Assembly: GCA_963756515.1 (NCBI GenBank)
Contig: CAVWNV010000007.1
Location: 434,001 to 498,000, forward strand
DNA from: Bog-756 sp963756515
Lineage (GTDB): Bacteria; Actinomycetota; Acidimicrobiia; Acidimicrobiales; RAAP-2
Reading direction: 5' to 3'
Length of the DNA: 64,000 nt
The position numbers and the translations under genes were made by a program. Positions 16,159 through 24,769 of the stretch are shown in pieces. The stretch's first letter is position 1. The number at the start of each line of letters is the position of its first letter. Below the pieces are notes generated by a model. That model saw only the letters and a program-made list of their open reading frames with translations. It was not told the DNA's origin and made no database searches.

Positions 16159-17753
16159 ACCTTCACCTCGGTGGTCGTCGTCTGTGGGCCGGGGGTCGTG
16201 CCGGCTGCGAGGCCGTTCCCGTTGCCGTTGGCCGGCGCGCCGTCCAGAGCGACGGCATCTTCAGACAGGTCTTCAGGCAGGTCCTCAGGCTCGGTCGATT
16301 CACCGAGACGCTGCCGGCGGGCGTTCAGGAAGGCGTAGAGGATGAGGCCGGCGAGGATCACCACCAGGGCCTGGTAGACGACCTGGTACCCCGAGGCGAA
16401 GGTCACCCACATGGAGAACAGCACGCTGGCTCCGGCGATGGACAGGTCCCGGGCCAACAGCCATCCGTTGACCTTCCGTCGACGAGACACCAGGTAGGTC
16501 AACTGGGCGATGGCCGACATGAAGTAGGGGATGGCCACCGTCACCACGGTCAGGTCGACCAGGTAGGTGAAGACGGTGAGTCCGGACGAGGTCGTGTAGC
16601 GCCACAGCATGAGCAGCGACGGCAGGGCGGTACCGACGAGAATGCCGAACCAGGCCGTTCCCTTCCTGTCGGTCCAGGCGAAGGGCCGGGGGAACATGTC
16701 GTCCTGGGCCATGGCCCGTGACGTCTCGGTGACGATCAGGGTCCAGCCGTTCAGAGCTCCGATACCGGAGATGACGGCGATGGCGGCGATGAACTTTCCG
16801 GCCCAGGCCTGGTGGGGGAAGATGGACTGGAAGGCGTTGACGAACGGCGACCCGGTGCCCACCAGGGTGTGGTGGGCCACCAGTCCCATCACCACCGCGG
16901 TGACCAGTACGTAGAGCACGGCACTGAGGGCGGTGCCGATGAGTGAGGCTCGACTCACGTTGACCCGGGGGTTCTTGACCCGCTTGGCCGTCATGGCCGC
17001 CGCCTCCACCCCGATGAAGGAGAAGAGGGCCACGCCGGCGGCGATGCCGATGGCGCTGTACAGGCTCCCACCCGAGGCGTTGAATGCCCCGAAGTGGCCG
17101 CTCTGGATGAAGAACCATCCGATGACGCCCACGAACAGGAGAGGCAGGAACTTGAGCACGACGGTCACGTTCTGGAACCAGGCCATCTGACGGATGCCCA
17201 CCAGGTTGATGATGGCAGGCACCCACAGGCCCACCATGGCAATGCCCCAGTTCTCGATCCCGCTGATGTGGGCCCAGCCGAACAGGGCGTCGACGTAGAA
17301 GACCCAGGACGAGACGATGGCGGCGTTGCCGGCCCAGGACTGGATCCAGTAGCACCAACCGACCAGATAGCCGGCGAAGTCGCCGAACTCGTGGCGGGAG
17401 TAGGCGTAGAGGCCGCCGTCGCTGTTGGGTACCCGCCTGGTCAACTGACCGAACAGGGTGGCCAGCAGCATGGCCCCGACGGCGATGACACCCAGGACGA
17501 TGATGCCCATGGTGCCGGCACCGGCGATGACGGCGGGCATGGTGAACACCCCGGTGCCGACGATGCTGCCGATGACAAGGCCCGTGGCTGAGGTCAGGCC
17601 GAGGGCGTGGGCCTTGTCCCGGTTCCGGGGAGACAGTGGCTGATCCGGGGGGAGGGGCCCGGAGGTCGGCGTGGAGGGAGGACCGCCGTTCCTGTCCGGT
17701 GTACCTGTCGTCGACGGGGGGGTGGCGACCGCCGGAGGCGATGCGTCGATCAT
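16155..17753 (-). CDS. arcD: APC-family arginine/ornithine antiporter
   Basis: 532 residues with about 12-13 membrane helices after a 40-residue Pro/Thr-rich cytoplasmic leader. LGLTSATGLVIGSIVGTGVF is the APC helix-1 motif that binds the amino-acid backbone, and AAAMTAKRVKNPRVNVSRAS is the usual loop after helix 6. As first gene of arcD-arcA-arcB-arcC it should exchange external arginine for ornithine. A small inverted repeat (CGAACC-TTC-GGTTCG, 17775-17789) lies 22 bp upstream. A degenerate half of the DosR-type motif (GGGTCAAGG) occurs at 17814-17822 but I do not count it as a site. Confidence 0.92.
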   Translation of the reverse strand: MIDASPPAVATPPSTTGTPDRNGGPPSTPTSGPLPPDQPLSPRNRDKAHALGLTSATGLVIGSIVGTGVFTMPAVIAGAGTMGIIVLGVIAVGAMLLATLFGQLTRRVPNSDGGLYAYSRHEFGDFAGYLVGWCYWIQSWAGNAAIVSSWVFYVDALFGWAHISGIENWGIAMVGLWVPAIINLVGIRQMAWFQNVTVVLKFLPLLFVGVIGWFFIQSGHFGAFNASGGSLYSAIGIAAGVALFSFIGVEAAAMTAKRVKNPRVNVSRASLIGTALSAVLYVLVTAVVMGLVAHHTLVGTGSPFVNAFQSIFPHQAWAGKFIAAIAVISGIGALNGWTLIVTETSRAMAQDDMFPRPFAWTDRKGTAWFGILVGTALPSLLMLWRYTTSSGLTVFTYLVDLTVVTVAIPYFMSAIAQLTYLVSRRRKVNGWLLARDLSIAGASVLFSMWVTFASGYQVVYQALVVILAGLILYAFLNARRQRLGESTEPEDLPEDLSEDAVALDGAPANGNGNGLAAGTTPGPQTTTTEVKV

Positions 17754-17836
17754 CGGGGTCTCATTTCTGTCGGACGAACCTTCGGTTCGCCAGTTGGCCC
17801 GGCAAGCCGGTCTGGGTCAAGGCTGGTTTACGGGGC

Positions 17837-18181
17837 CTACGCCCCGCGACTGCGCTTCACCACTGCCTCGGCGTCGTCGTAGGCGCGACGAAGGTCGAGC
17901 AGCAGCTGATCGACTGACTGACGAAGGTTGACCACGTTCTTCCCGGTGTCGTGCCGGACATCGGAGAGGCGTGATCGCACCGCCAGGTAGACGTTCTCCG
18001 TGACCTCGAGCCGCTTGGTCAGATCCTCACGCACATCCAGAGTGGCCAGATCCACCTGGACTTTGAGCTCGTCGATCCGCGCCCGCCATTGGTCGAGGGT
18101 GCGATCCATCTTCTCCGCCATACTCCTGACGTCCGCCGTGCTGGTTCCGTCGTCAGTGTGTGATGCGGCGTTGGTGGCCAT
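17837..18181 (-). CDS. Small helical coiled-coil protein of unknown function
   Basis: 114 residues from the ATG at 18181, which follows GAGGAG; the ATG at 18217 has no ribosome site. After a polar start, residues 15-105 are almost wholly helical with heptad-like spacing (MDRTLDQWRARIDELKVQVD, DLTKRLEVTENVYLAVRSRL, LRQSVDQLLLDLRRAYDDAE). I recognise no family. A perfect DosR-type box lies 61 bp upstream, so it is probably induced with the neighbouring stress genes. A structural or nucleoid/membrane-associated role is possible but unproven. Confidence 0.7.
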   Translation of the reverse strand: MATNAASHTDDGTSTADVRSMAEKMDRTLDQWRARIDELKVQVDLATLDVREDLTKRLEVTENVYLAVRSRLSDVRHDTGKNVVNLRQSVDQLLLDLRRAYDDAEAVVKRSRGA

Positions 18182-18241
18182 GATGGACTCCTCTGTGGGG
18201 CTGCGTAGTTCCACCATGTCGGTTGGCCGTCGGTCCGAACA

Positions 18242-18255
18242 GGGTCAAAGGACCC
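18242..18255. promoter_or_regulatory. Perfect DosR-type box before the coiled-coil gene
   Basis: GGGTC-AAAG-GACCC is the best match in the window, with both half-sites perfect. It lies 61 bp upstream of the minus-strand gene starting at 18181. Confidence 0.7.
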
Positions 18256-18346
18256 ATTGGCACAGCAGGGAGCAGGTGCTCAGAACCCCGAGTCGACGTC
18301 GTTGCCGCCCGAGCAAGCCAGCGAGCCGGCCACGGTCCCTGGATGA

Positions 18347-18360
18347 GTGACTTTTGACCC
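18347..18360. promoter_or_regulatory. DosR-type box before the tandem USP gene
   Basis: GTGAC-TTTT-GACCC; read on the minus strand it is GGGTC-AAAA-GTCAC, one mismatch from the pattern. It lies 107 bp upstream of the USP start at 18467. Confidence 0.6.
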
Positions 18361-18466
18361 TGTTCCCTGGTGATCCTCTGGTGTCCAATGGGAGGAACGG
18401 CAGGGTTGACGGAGAAAGCGGTGTGTTCCCGATGAACAGGGGAAGCCATGGCAGCGATGGTGATCG

Positions 18467-19354
18467 ATGACTGCATCCAGTCCCGGGGATTCGATCCTCG
18501 GCGGACGACGAACTGTCATCGTCGGAATCGACGGTTCTGAGCAGTCGCGTCTGGCCGTGATGTGGGCAGCCGATGAGGCTGAACGGAGGGATGCCGTCCT
18601 GCGGATCGTGTACGCAGGCACCGACGACCCGGCTGCCGTGCCGGCCTGGTATTCGAGCGCCCCGGCCATCATGTCGGCAGGCCAGGCCATCGTGGATGAT
18701 GCCTTTGCCCTGGTGACCACCGGCCACCCCTCGGTGATCCTGGAGACCGACATGCCCGACTCCCCACCGGCGCGGGCGCTCATCCGGTCCAGTGGCACCG
18801 CCGACCTCATGGTCGTAGGGGCCCGCGGCCAAGGAGGTTTCAAGGAGCTTCTTCTTGGTTCGGTCACTCAGAGGACGGTCCATGGTGCGATCTGTCCGGT
18901 GGTGGTCGTGCGCCCCGTCCCGGACGCGAACAACGACCCCGCCAGCAAGCAGCGGATCGTGGTCGGAATCGACGGCTCCACCGGGTCCGACCGGGCCCTT
19001 CGTTGGGCACTGGGGGAAGCCGAGTTGCGCTCGGCGTCGGTGGAAGCGGTCTTCGCGTGTGTGATCTCGCCGATGACCGGATTCATGAACTCGGCTTCAG
19101 CCGGGTATGAGGAAGCAGGCCGTCCCATCATCGAGGCCGCAGTTGCCCATGCGGCGGAGTGGCAGCCGCACGTCCCTTTCGGCACGGTCAGCGTCTTCGA
19201 TTCCACGGTTTCAGCACTGCTTACATCATGCGATGGTGCTGAACTTCTGGTCGTCGGATCGAGCGGGCACGGAAGTCATCGCCACATCGTGCTCGGGTCT
19301 GTTGCCGACCAGTGCACACGTCATGCCCCGTGCACGGTGGCCGTCGTCCGCTAG
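18467..19354 (+). CDS. Tandem-domain universal stress protein
   Basis: 295 residues made of two USP domains, like mycobacterial Rv2623 and Rv1996. The first has VIVGIDGSEQSRLAVMWA and the ATP signature VGARGQGGFKELLLGS. The second has IVVGIDGSTGSDRALRWAL and VGSSGHGSHRHIVLGS. Both keep the G-2x-G-9x-G-S motif, so both should bind ATP. In mycobacteria two-domain USPs are among the strongest DosR targets and restrain growth in hypoxia. A DosR-type box lies 107 bp upstream. It is convergent with the histidine kinase gene, 14 bp away. Confidence 0.93.
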   Translation: MTASSPGDSILGGRRTVIVGIDGSEQSRLAVMWAADEAERRDAVLRIVYAGTDDPAAVPAWYSSAPAIMSAGQAIVDDAFALVTTGHPSVILETDMPDSPPARALIRSSGTADLMVVGARGQGGFKELLLGSVTQRTVHGAICPVVVVRPVPDANNDPASKQRIVVGIDGSTGSDRALRWALGEAELRSASVEAVFACVISPMTGFMNSASAGYEEAGRPIIEAAVAHAAEWQPHVPFGTVSVFDSTVSALLTSCDGAELLVVGSSGHGSHRHIVLGSVADQCTRHAPCTVAVVR

Positions 19355-19368
19355 CCAGCCGACCACGG

Positions 19369-20511
19369 TTACTGGCTCACCGGCACCGCCCACTCGAGCA
19401 CTGTCCCGCCGGATTGCAGACTGGCGATCTCCATGGTCCCGTGCATCTTTTCCGCTCTCCGCATCAGGTTGACGAGGCCCAGTCCGGGCTCGTGACCCCG
19501 GTCGACGTCGATCCCTATGCCGTTGTCGACGACCCGGAGGCGACAGAGGCCGTGGTCGGCGCTGACCGACACCGACGCTTCGGTGGCACTGGCATGGCGT
19601 CCGATGTTGGTGACCGCTTCGCGAATAGTGGCCAGGAGCTGTTCGGTCACCGACTGGGAGATCACCGAATCGATGGGACCGTCAAACGAAACCCTGACGT
19701 TGAAGCCGAGCATGGGGGAGAGCGAGCGGACCAGGGTGAGAACACCAGCACGTACTCCGGGGTCCTCTTCGTCCAGTCCGAGCTCGTAGATGCTGGAGCG
19801 AACCTGACGGATGGCATCACCCACGTCGGAGACCAGGACGGCCAACCGGTCAGCCAAGGTCGCCGCATCGGTCTCCTTGGCCATTGTCTCCAGCGAGATC
19901 CCCACGGCGTAGAGGTGTTGCACCACTGTGTCGTGAAGATCTCTGGCCATGCGATCACGATCCTCGACGACCGCCAACTCCTGGACGCGCTGGTGGAGCC
20001 GGGCGTTCTCGATCGCCATCCCGGCGGCGACGGAAAGCGCTTCGACCAGGGCCTGGTCCTGGCCGGTGAACTCGGACGCGCCGATCTTGTCGGTGAGGTA
20101 GACGCTTCCGTAGACCTCGTTCCGCACCTCGATCGGGATTCCGAGGAACGACTGCATCGGGGGGTGATGCTTCGGGAACCCCGAGCTTCTCGGGTGTTCT
20201 CCCAAGCGGGTCAGCCGCAGGGGCCGTGGGTCGGAAAGGAGTAGCCCCAGGACCCCCTTCCCGGTAGGGCGAGGGCCGATCCGCTCCTCTTCCTCCGGCG
20301 TCATTCCGACGGTCAGAAACTCGGCGATCGAGGTTCCCTCGCCGTTGAGGATTCCGAGGGCACCGTAACGAGCCCCGGTGAGAGACCGGGCTTCCTCGAT
20401 GACGTGGCCGAGCAGGACGGGAAGCTCGAGGTCGGCCCGGAGCAGCATGGTGGCCTCGATGACCCGAGTGAGCTTGACGGGATCGTCGATCGAAGGAAAC
20501 GGCATCGACAT
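19369..20511 (-). CDS. GAF-domain sensor histidine kinase (DevS/DosT-like)
   Basis: 380 residues, no membrane helix, so a cytoplasmic sensor. One GAF domain at about 25-170 (LPVLLGHVIEEARSLTGARY, then FLGIPIEVRNEVYGSVYLTD), a HisKA_3 phosphoacceptor RMARDLHDTVVQHLYAVG (His193), and an HATPase with DNGIGIDVDRGHEPGLGL. DevS and DosT have two GAF domains, the first binding haem to sense O2, CO or NO. Here a single GAF remains, similar in sequence to that family; whether it binds haem cannot be told by eye. It is divergent from the response regulator at 20637, its likely partner. Confidence 0.9.
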   Translation of the reverse strand: MSMPFPSIDDPVKLTRVIEATMLLRADLELPVLLGHVIEEARSLTGARYGALGILNGEGTSIAEFLTVGMTPEEEERIGPRPTGKGVLGLLLSDPRPLRLTRLGEHPRSSGFPKHHPPMQSFLGIPIEVRNEVYGSVYLTDKIGASEFTGQDQALVEALSVAAGMAIENARLHQRVQELAVVEDRDRMARDLHDTVVQHLYAVGISLETMAKETDAATLADRLAVLVSDVGDAIRQVRSSIYELGLDEEDPGVRAGVLTLVRSLSPMLGFNVRVSFDGPIDSVISQSVTEQLLATIREAVTNIGRHASATEASVSVSADHGLCRLRVVDNGIGIDVDRGHEPGLGLVNLMRRAEKMHGTMEIASLQSGGTVLEWAVPVSQ

Positions 20512-20636
20512 GCAGCGTACCGAGGCCGATGTCGTTCCCGTCTACCATGGCCGGACAGAGGCCGGACCAGGGCATTTCATCGAATGTTGGCCCAGCTCAA
20601 GTTGCCCCTGTCCGGCCGTGCTGGGATCATGGCCCT

Positions 20637-21308
20637 ATGACGCTCGGCGTGTTTCTCCTCGATGACCACGAGGTGGTGAGGACCGGGCTCCGGACCATGT
20701 TCGCGGCCACGGACGATGTTGTCGTGGTCGGGGAGGCCTCCACCTCCGAAGAGGCGCTGATCCGGATCCCCCTGACGCACCCTCAGGTGGCCATTCTCGA
20801 TGTCCGGCTTCCCGACGGGAGCGGCGTGGAGGTGTGCCGCGAGATCCGCTCTCAGTGGCCGGAGATCGTATGCGTGATGCTCACGTCCTACAACGACGAT
20901 GAGGCCCTGTATGCCGCCATCCTGGCTGGGGCGTCCGGGTATGTGTTGAAGCAGGTCGGCGTGGGCGATCTGGTGGACGACATTCGACGGGCCGGCGCCG
21001 GACAGTCGTTGCTCGACCCGGCCGTAACCGAACGTGTGCTCGAACGCCTGCAGGCGGGGCCGCGGGAGGATCCTCGTCTCGCCAGTCTCACGACCCAGGA
21101 GCGCAAGGTGCTCGATCTCATCGCCGAGGGGAAGACCAATCGTCAGATCGCCGAGGATCTCTTCCTGGCCGAAAAGACCGTGAAGAACTACGTATCCAAT
21201 CTCTTGGCCAAACTGGGCATGCAACGACGGACACAGGCCGCCACCTATGCGGCACGTCTCGAGGAGCGTTCGATGAGAGCGGACGAGGAGGAGATCACCG
21301 GAACGTAG
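20637..21308 (+). CDS. devR: DosR/DevR-like response regulator (NarL family)
   Basis: 223 residues from the ATG at 20637, where the receiver fold begins (MTLGVFLLDDHEVVRTGL). The phosphoacceptor is Asp55 in LDVRLPDGSGVEVCREI, nearly the DosR sequence, with the switch Thr in MLTSYNDDEAL and Lys in GYVLKQV. The LuxR-type HTH shows LTTQERKVLDLIAEGKTNRQ and LAEKTVKNYVSNLLAKLGM, matching the DNA-contacting helix of mycobacterial DosR almost residue for residue. That, with six DosR-like boxes nearby, makes this a probable hypoxia or redox master regulator. Divergent from the GAF kinase. Confidence 0.92.
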   Translation: MTLGVFLLDDHEVVRTGLRTMFAATDDVVVVGEASTSEEALIRIPLTHPQVAILDVRLPDGSGVEVCREIRSQWPEIVCVMLTSYNDDEALYAAILAGASGYVLKQVGVGDLVDDIRRAGAGQSLLDPAVTERVLERLQAGPREDPRLASLTTQERKVLDLIAEGKTNRQIAEDLFLAEKTVKNYVSNLLAKLGMQRRTQAATYAARLEERSMRADEEEITGT

Positions 21309-21337
21309 TCGGCCGGCCTGAGCGTGGTGCGACCCGG

Positions 21338-21661
21338 CTATCTACGCTGGTCGAACTGGTCCAAGGGGAGTCCCCGGTCGACCAGGACCTGCTCCAGTAG
21401 ATGTCGCTCTCCATTGTCGAACCGTTCCAGTACGAACGCGATTCCGAGACCCCTGACCAGACTGATGAGCGAGACGTCGTACTCCAACTGGCCGGTCACG
21501 TCCCCCAGCGTCTTGGCCTGCTTCGGTGAAGTGATGCCGCTGTCCGCCAGTCGGTTCCGGCATCTCAGCAAACGGGCGAAGAGGTCTCCGATAGTGGGCG
21601 AACTATCGGATCGATCGCGCTGGTCGAGGGCGGAGCCGAGGAGTGTCGTGTACATGGACAT
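21338..21661 (-). CDS. Hypothetical protein
   Basis: 107 residues, mostly helical (IGDLFARLLRCRNRLADSGI, VSLISLVRGLGIAFVLERFD). I recognise no domain. It starts six bases after the stop of a 56-codon ORF, and the pair lies downstream of a DosR-type box at 21874-21887 on the opposite side from the alcohol dehydrogenase. Convergent with devR, 29 bp away. A hypoxia-induced protein of unknown role is the most I can say. Confidence 0.6.
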   Translation of the reverse strand: MSMYTTLLGSALDQRDRSDSSPTIGDLFARLLRCRNRLADSGITSPKQAKTLGDVTGQLEYDVSLISLVRGLGIAFVLERFDNGERHLLEQVLVDRGLPLDQFDQRR

Positions 21662-21667
21662 GGTGTC

Positions 21668-21838
21668 TCAACGTTCGAGGCTCCTCACTTCCCTACGAGT
21701 CATGGGCTGAACCGGGGCGATCAGTTCGCTCATCAGGGGTCTGAGTCGGGCCAGATGATGGTCCCGATCCCCACTGGCAGCGATGACGGGACGAAGAGGC
21801 CGTGCTGTCTGACCGCCGTCCGGGAATCCTGCACTCAT
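21668..21838 (-). CDS. Small hypothetical ORF preceding 21338-21661
   Basis: 56 residues from the ATG at 21838 (MSAGFPDGGQTARPLRPVIA ... TRREVRSLER). No family recognised and no strong ribosome site. Support comes from position: it ends six bases before the next gene and starts 36 bp from a DosR-type box, closely matching the other boxed genes. Confidence 0.4.
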   Translation of the reverse strand: MSAGFPDGGQTARPLRPVIAASGDRDHHLARLRPLMSELIAPVQPMTRREVRSLER

Positions 21839-21873
21839 CTGTTCATGGTGACACCGACGACCCACGGAGGTAA

Positions 21874-21887
21874 GGGCCAAAGGTCAC
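21874..21887. promoter_or_regulatory. DosR-type box, minus-strand side of the 21.85 kb gap
   Basis: GGGCC-AAAG-GTCAC, one mismatch from GGGNC-N4-GNCCC. It lies 36 bp from the minus-strand ORF at 21838 and 132 bp from the alcohol dehydrogenase start. Confidence 0.6.
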
Positions 21888-21949
21888 GACCTGGCATCCG
21901 ATCCGAAGGAGCACACCACGACGGCAACGACGGCGGGCGATGTTGATGC

Positions 21950-21963
21950 GGGACCTTTGGCTC
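21950..21963. promoter_or_regulatory. DosR-type box before the alcohol dehydrogenase at 22019
   Basis: GGGAC-CTTT-GGCTC; on the minus strand GAGCC-AAAG-GTCCC. One mismatch, 56 bp upstream of the ATG. Confidence 0.6.
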
Positions 21964-22018
21964 TACCGGGCCCGCCGCCGGGCCATCAGGCTGGTCTCAC
22001 GCAACCAAGGAGTCGGAC

Positions 22019-23059
22019 ATGAAGGCACTCGTCTATCAGGGACCGGGAACCAAGGCATGGGAAGAGGTACCGACGCCTGGCCTTCAGGCTGACACGGATG
22101 TCATCGTACGTGTGGATACGACCACGATCTGCGGATCCGACCTCCATATCCTGAAGGGGGACACGCCGGAGGTCACCGAAGGGCGAATTCTCGGTCACGA
22201 GGCCGTCGGCACCGTCGCAACAGTTGGCTCCGGAGTGAAGACAGTGGCGGTGGGCGACAGGGTCCTCGTCTCGTGCATCAGCGCCTGTGGCACCTGCCGG
22301 TTCTGTCGCGAGAGTCGTTACGGTCAGTGCCTGGGCGGAGGAGGCTGGATCCTCGGACACCTGATCGACGGCACGCAGGCGGAGTACGTACGGGTACCGT
22401 TCGCCGACACCTCCACCTACCCCGTGCCAAAGGGCGCCGTCGACGAGGAGATCCTCATGCTCGCCGACATCCTCCCCACCGCCTACGAGGTAGGCGTGCT
22501 CAACGGTCACGTGCAGCCTGGTGACACGGTCGCCGTCGTCGGTGCCGGCCCGATCGGGCTCTCGGCCATCACCGGGTCGAAGCTGTACTCGCCGGGCATG
22601 GTGATCTCCGTCGACCTGGCCGATGCCCGCCTGGACATGGCCAAGCAGTTCGGTGCTGATCTGACCATCAACAACGAGCACCAGGACGCGGTGGCCCTGG
22701 TCCGCGAGGTCACCGGAGGGCTCGGTGTCGATGTGGCCATCGAAGCGGTCGGAGTACCGTCGACCTTCGAGCTCTGCACCGAATTGGTCCGGCCCGGTGG
22801 GCACGTGGCCAACATCGGAGTGCATGGCAAACCCGCCACCCTGCACCTCGAATCACTGTGGACCAGGGACGTGACCATCACCACCGGCCTGGTGGACACC
22901 TACTCGACGCCCACCCTGCTCCGCCTCCTCACCAGCCACCAGATCGATGCCGCCCGTTTCGTCACCCATCATTTCGGACTGCACGAGATGATGGACGCCT
23001 ACGACGTGTTCGCCAGAGCATCCGACACCGGGGCGGTCAAGGTCGTACTGAGCCGCTGA
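22019..23059 (+). CDS. Zinc-dependent alcohol dehydrogenase
   Basis: 346 residues. Medium-chain dehydrogenase with catalytic zinc site CGSDLHILKGD and GHEAVG, structural zinc CGTCRFCRESRYGQC, and nucleotide site VAVVGAGPIGLSAI. The shape resembles class III-like or secondary alcohol dehydrogenases used to dispose of reducing power. AAGGAG precedes the ATG. Two DosR-type boxes lie 132 and 56 bp upstream. SPFH, two small membrane ORFs and an F420-reductase-like gene follow on the same strand. Confidence 0.92.
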   Translation: MKALVYQGPGTKAWEEVPTPGLQADTDVIVRVDTTTICGSDLHILKGDTPEVTEGRILGHEAVGTVATVGSGVKTVAVGDRVLVSCISACGTCRFCRESRYGQCLGGGGWILGHLIDGTQAEYVRVPFADTSTYPVPKGAVDEEILMLADILPTAYEVGVLNGHVQPGDTVAVVGAGPIGLSAITGSKLYSPGMVISVDLADARLDMAKQFGADLTINNEHQDAVALVREVTGGLGVDVAIEAVGVPSTFELCTELVRPGGHVANIGVHGKPATLHLESLWTRDVTITTGLVDTYSTPTLLRLLTSHQIDAARFVTHHFGLHEMMDAYDVFARASDTGAVKVVLSR

Positions 23060-23260
23060 GATCGTGGCCGGGATCCTGGACGATCGGACCCGGCGAAATC
23101 AGTCGGGACCGTTCGGACCAGAATCTGTCGGCCAGCATCGTCGGGGTCCCCAGGTCGACCGGTCGAGCCCGGGTTCGTCCCAGCCAGGTTCCGGGGACCG
23201 AGACAGCGAACGGGACGTTCGGCACTGTTCGACGCCCGATTGGAGGCAGAGACTGGATCC

Positions 23261-24112
23261 ATGAAGATTCTCATCGTCGTGGTGGTGATCATCGTGGTGG
23301 TGGCTCTGCTGGCCATGGCCTCGGCGGCACGGATCGTGAAGCAGTACGAAGAGGGGGTGCTGTTCCGACTCGGCCGGGTGCTCGGCACCCGCCAACCCGG
23401 CTTCCGCTTGATCATTCCCATCGTCGACAACCTACGACGGGTGTCCCTTCGGATCGTCACCATGCCGATCCAGTCGCAGGGGATCATCACCAGGGACAAC
23501 GTGAGTGTGGACGTCTCGGCGGTGGCCTACTTCCGGGTGGTCGACGCGGTGAAGTCGGTGGTGGCCATCGAGAACGTCGACTCGGCCATCGACCAGATCG
23601 CCCAGACCACGCTGCGGAAGGTCGTCGGCCAGCACACGCTGGACGAGACGCTGTCCGAGACCGACCGCATCAACCTGGACATCCGGGCCATCCTGGACAC
23701 GACCACCACCGACTGGGGGATCGAAGTAACCCTGGTGGAGCTGAAGGACATCCAGCTTCCCGACAGTATGAAACGGGCCATGGCCCGACAGGCCGAGGCG
23801 GAGCGGGAGAAGCGAGCCAAGATCATCAATGCCGAGGGTGAGTCATTGGCCGCCGCCGCCTTGGGCGACGCCTCGGACGTGATGATGGCCCACCCACTGG
23901 CCCTCCAGCTCCGGAATCTTCAGAGCCTGGTCGAGATCGGTGCGGACAAGAACTCCACCGTCGTATTCCCTGCGCCGCTGATGTCCACCATCGCTGAGCT
24001 GGGATCCTTCCTGGCCCGTGAGGCAGCGGCCTCGACCAGGCCGGCCCCGTCCGTGGCTCCAGTGACGCCGATCCATCCGGCCGCGGCCAATGGCGTGCGC
24101 CCACCCAAGTAG
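23261..24112 (+). CDS. SPFH/Band-7 (stomatin/slipin) protein
   Basis: 283 residues from the ATG at 23261, with GGAGG a little upstream. One N-terminal helix (ILIVVVVIIVVVALLAMASA) anchors an SPFH domain: IVKQYEEGVLFRLGRVLG, PGFRLIIPIVDNLRRVSLRI, NVSVDVSAVAYFRVVDAVKS, then the long helix MKRAMARQAEAEREKRAKII. Slipins form oligomeric membrane scaffolds and often pair with NfeD proteases; no nfeD is present. It follows the alcohol dehydrogenase by 201 bp. Confidence 0.92.
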   Translation: MKILIVVVVIIVVVALLAMASAARIVKQYEEGVLFRLGRVLGTRQPGFRLIIPIVDNLRRVSLRIVTMPIQSQGIITRDNVSVDVSAVAYFRVVDAVKSVVAIENVDSAIDQIAQTTLRKVVGQHTLDETLSETDRINLDIRAILDTTTTDWGIEVTLVELKDIQLPDSMKRAMARQAEAEREKRAKIINAEGESLAAAALGDASDVMMAHPLALQLRNLQSLVEIGADKNSTVVFPAPLMSTIAELGSFLAREAAASTRPAPSVAPVTPIHPAAANGVRPPK

Positions 24113-24163
24113 ATCGGGTGCCCGGACACGAGTCCTCGTCATGCACCCCAAGGCGTGAGACGG

Positions 24164-24340
24164 ATGGATCCGGATCCCGAGCCACCTGACCAACACGGGT
24201 CCCCGGCCCGAGGACCCATGGTCGGCGCACTGTTTCGGAGACTCCCCACACGGGAGATTCCCCCCACCCGGACGAAGTCGGTGATGGTGATCGTCGCCGT
24301 GGTGATCGCCCTACTGGCGATCGGGCTGATCCTCATCTGA
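24164..24340 (+). CDS. Small single-helix membrane protein
   Basis: 58 residues from the ATG at 24164: a charged, Pro-rich start, a basic patch (RRLPTREIPPTRTKS), then a clean C-terminal helix VMVIVAVVIALLAIGLILI. Tail-anchored topology. No family recognised. It sits 51 bp after the SPFH gene, so a membrane-scaffold partner is conceivable. Confidence 0.5.
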   Translation: MDPDPEPPDQHGSPARGPMVGALFRRLPTREIPPTRTKSVMVIVAVVIALLAIGLILI

Positions 24341-24435
24341 GGCCCGATGCAGGTTGGGTAGTCCGCCTCTACTGAGATGACATCGTCCTGGTCAGGATGG
24401 GGATCAAGGCACGCCTTTGGAGATGGGAGAACCTC

Positions 24436-24639
24436 ATGTCACTGATACTCGTCCTCGGCCTATGGATGTTCTTCGGTGGATCCATCTATCGAGCACACAG
24501 GCGCGCCCGATCGGTGCCTGAGGATCGAGCCGCCGGCCTTGACGACGTTGTGCTCGGCCAACGGCACGTTCGTACCGAGGTCCCCGACACGGTCCCGTCC
24601 GACTGGATCGAGGCATACCGGGCGGAGCATGGTGATTGA
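24436..24639 (+). CDS. Small single-helix membrane protein
   Basis: 67 residues from the ATG at 24436, after GGGAG. MSLILVLGLWMFFGGSIY is a membrane helix followed by an Arg-rich segment and an acidic cytoplasmic tail ending AYRAEHGD. No known family. Its place among stress and redox genes hints at co-expression only. Confidence 0.55.
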   Translation: MSLILVLGLWMFFGGSIYRAHRRARSVPEDRAAGLDDVVLGQRHVRTEVPDTVPSDWIEAYRAEHGD

Positions 24640-24769
24640 CGGACAACCCGGTGATCGGCACGACGAGATGCGGCGGCCGGTCAGAACCGTCCGGCCGCGG
24701 TGAGGAGCGGGCCGAATCGTCAACAGCCGCCCAACCTGGATGACAAGATCTCAACCTGAAGGAGTAATC

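Noticed and set aside
17814..17827. Possible DosR-type box before arcD (GGGTC-AAGG-CTGGT)
   Set aside because: Only the first half-site matches; the second is too far from GNCCC to count beside the six better sites.
23077..23091. Possible DosR-type box between the alcohol dehydrogenase and SPFH genes (TGGAC-GATC-GGACC)
   Set aside because: Two half-site mismatches and about 170 bp from the SPFH start; the nearby GGGACCGTTCGGACC has the wrong spacing.
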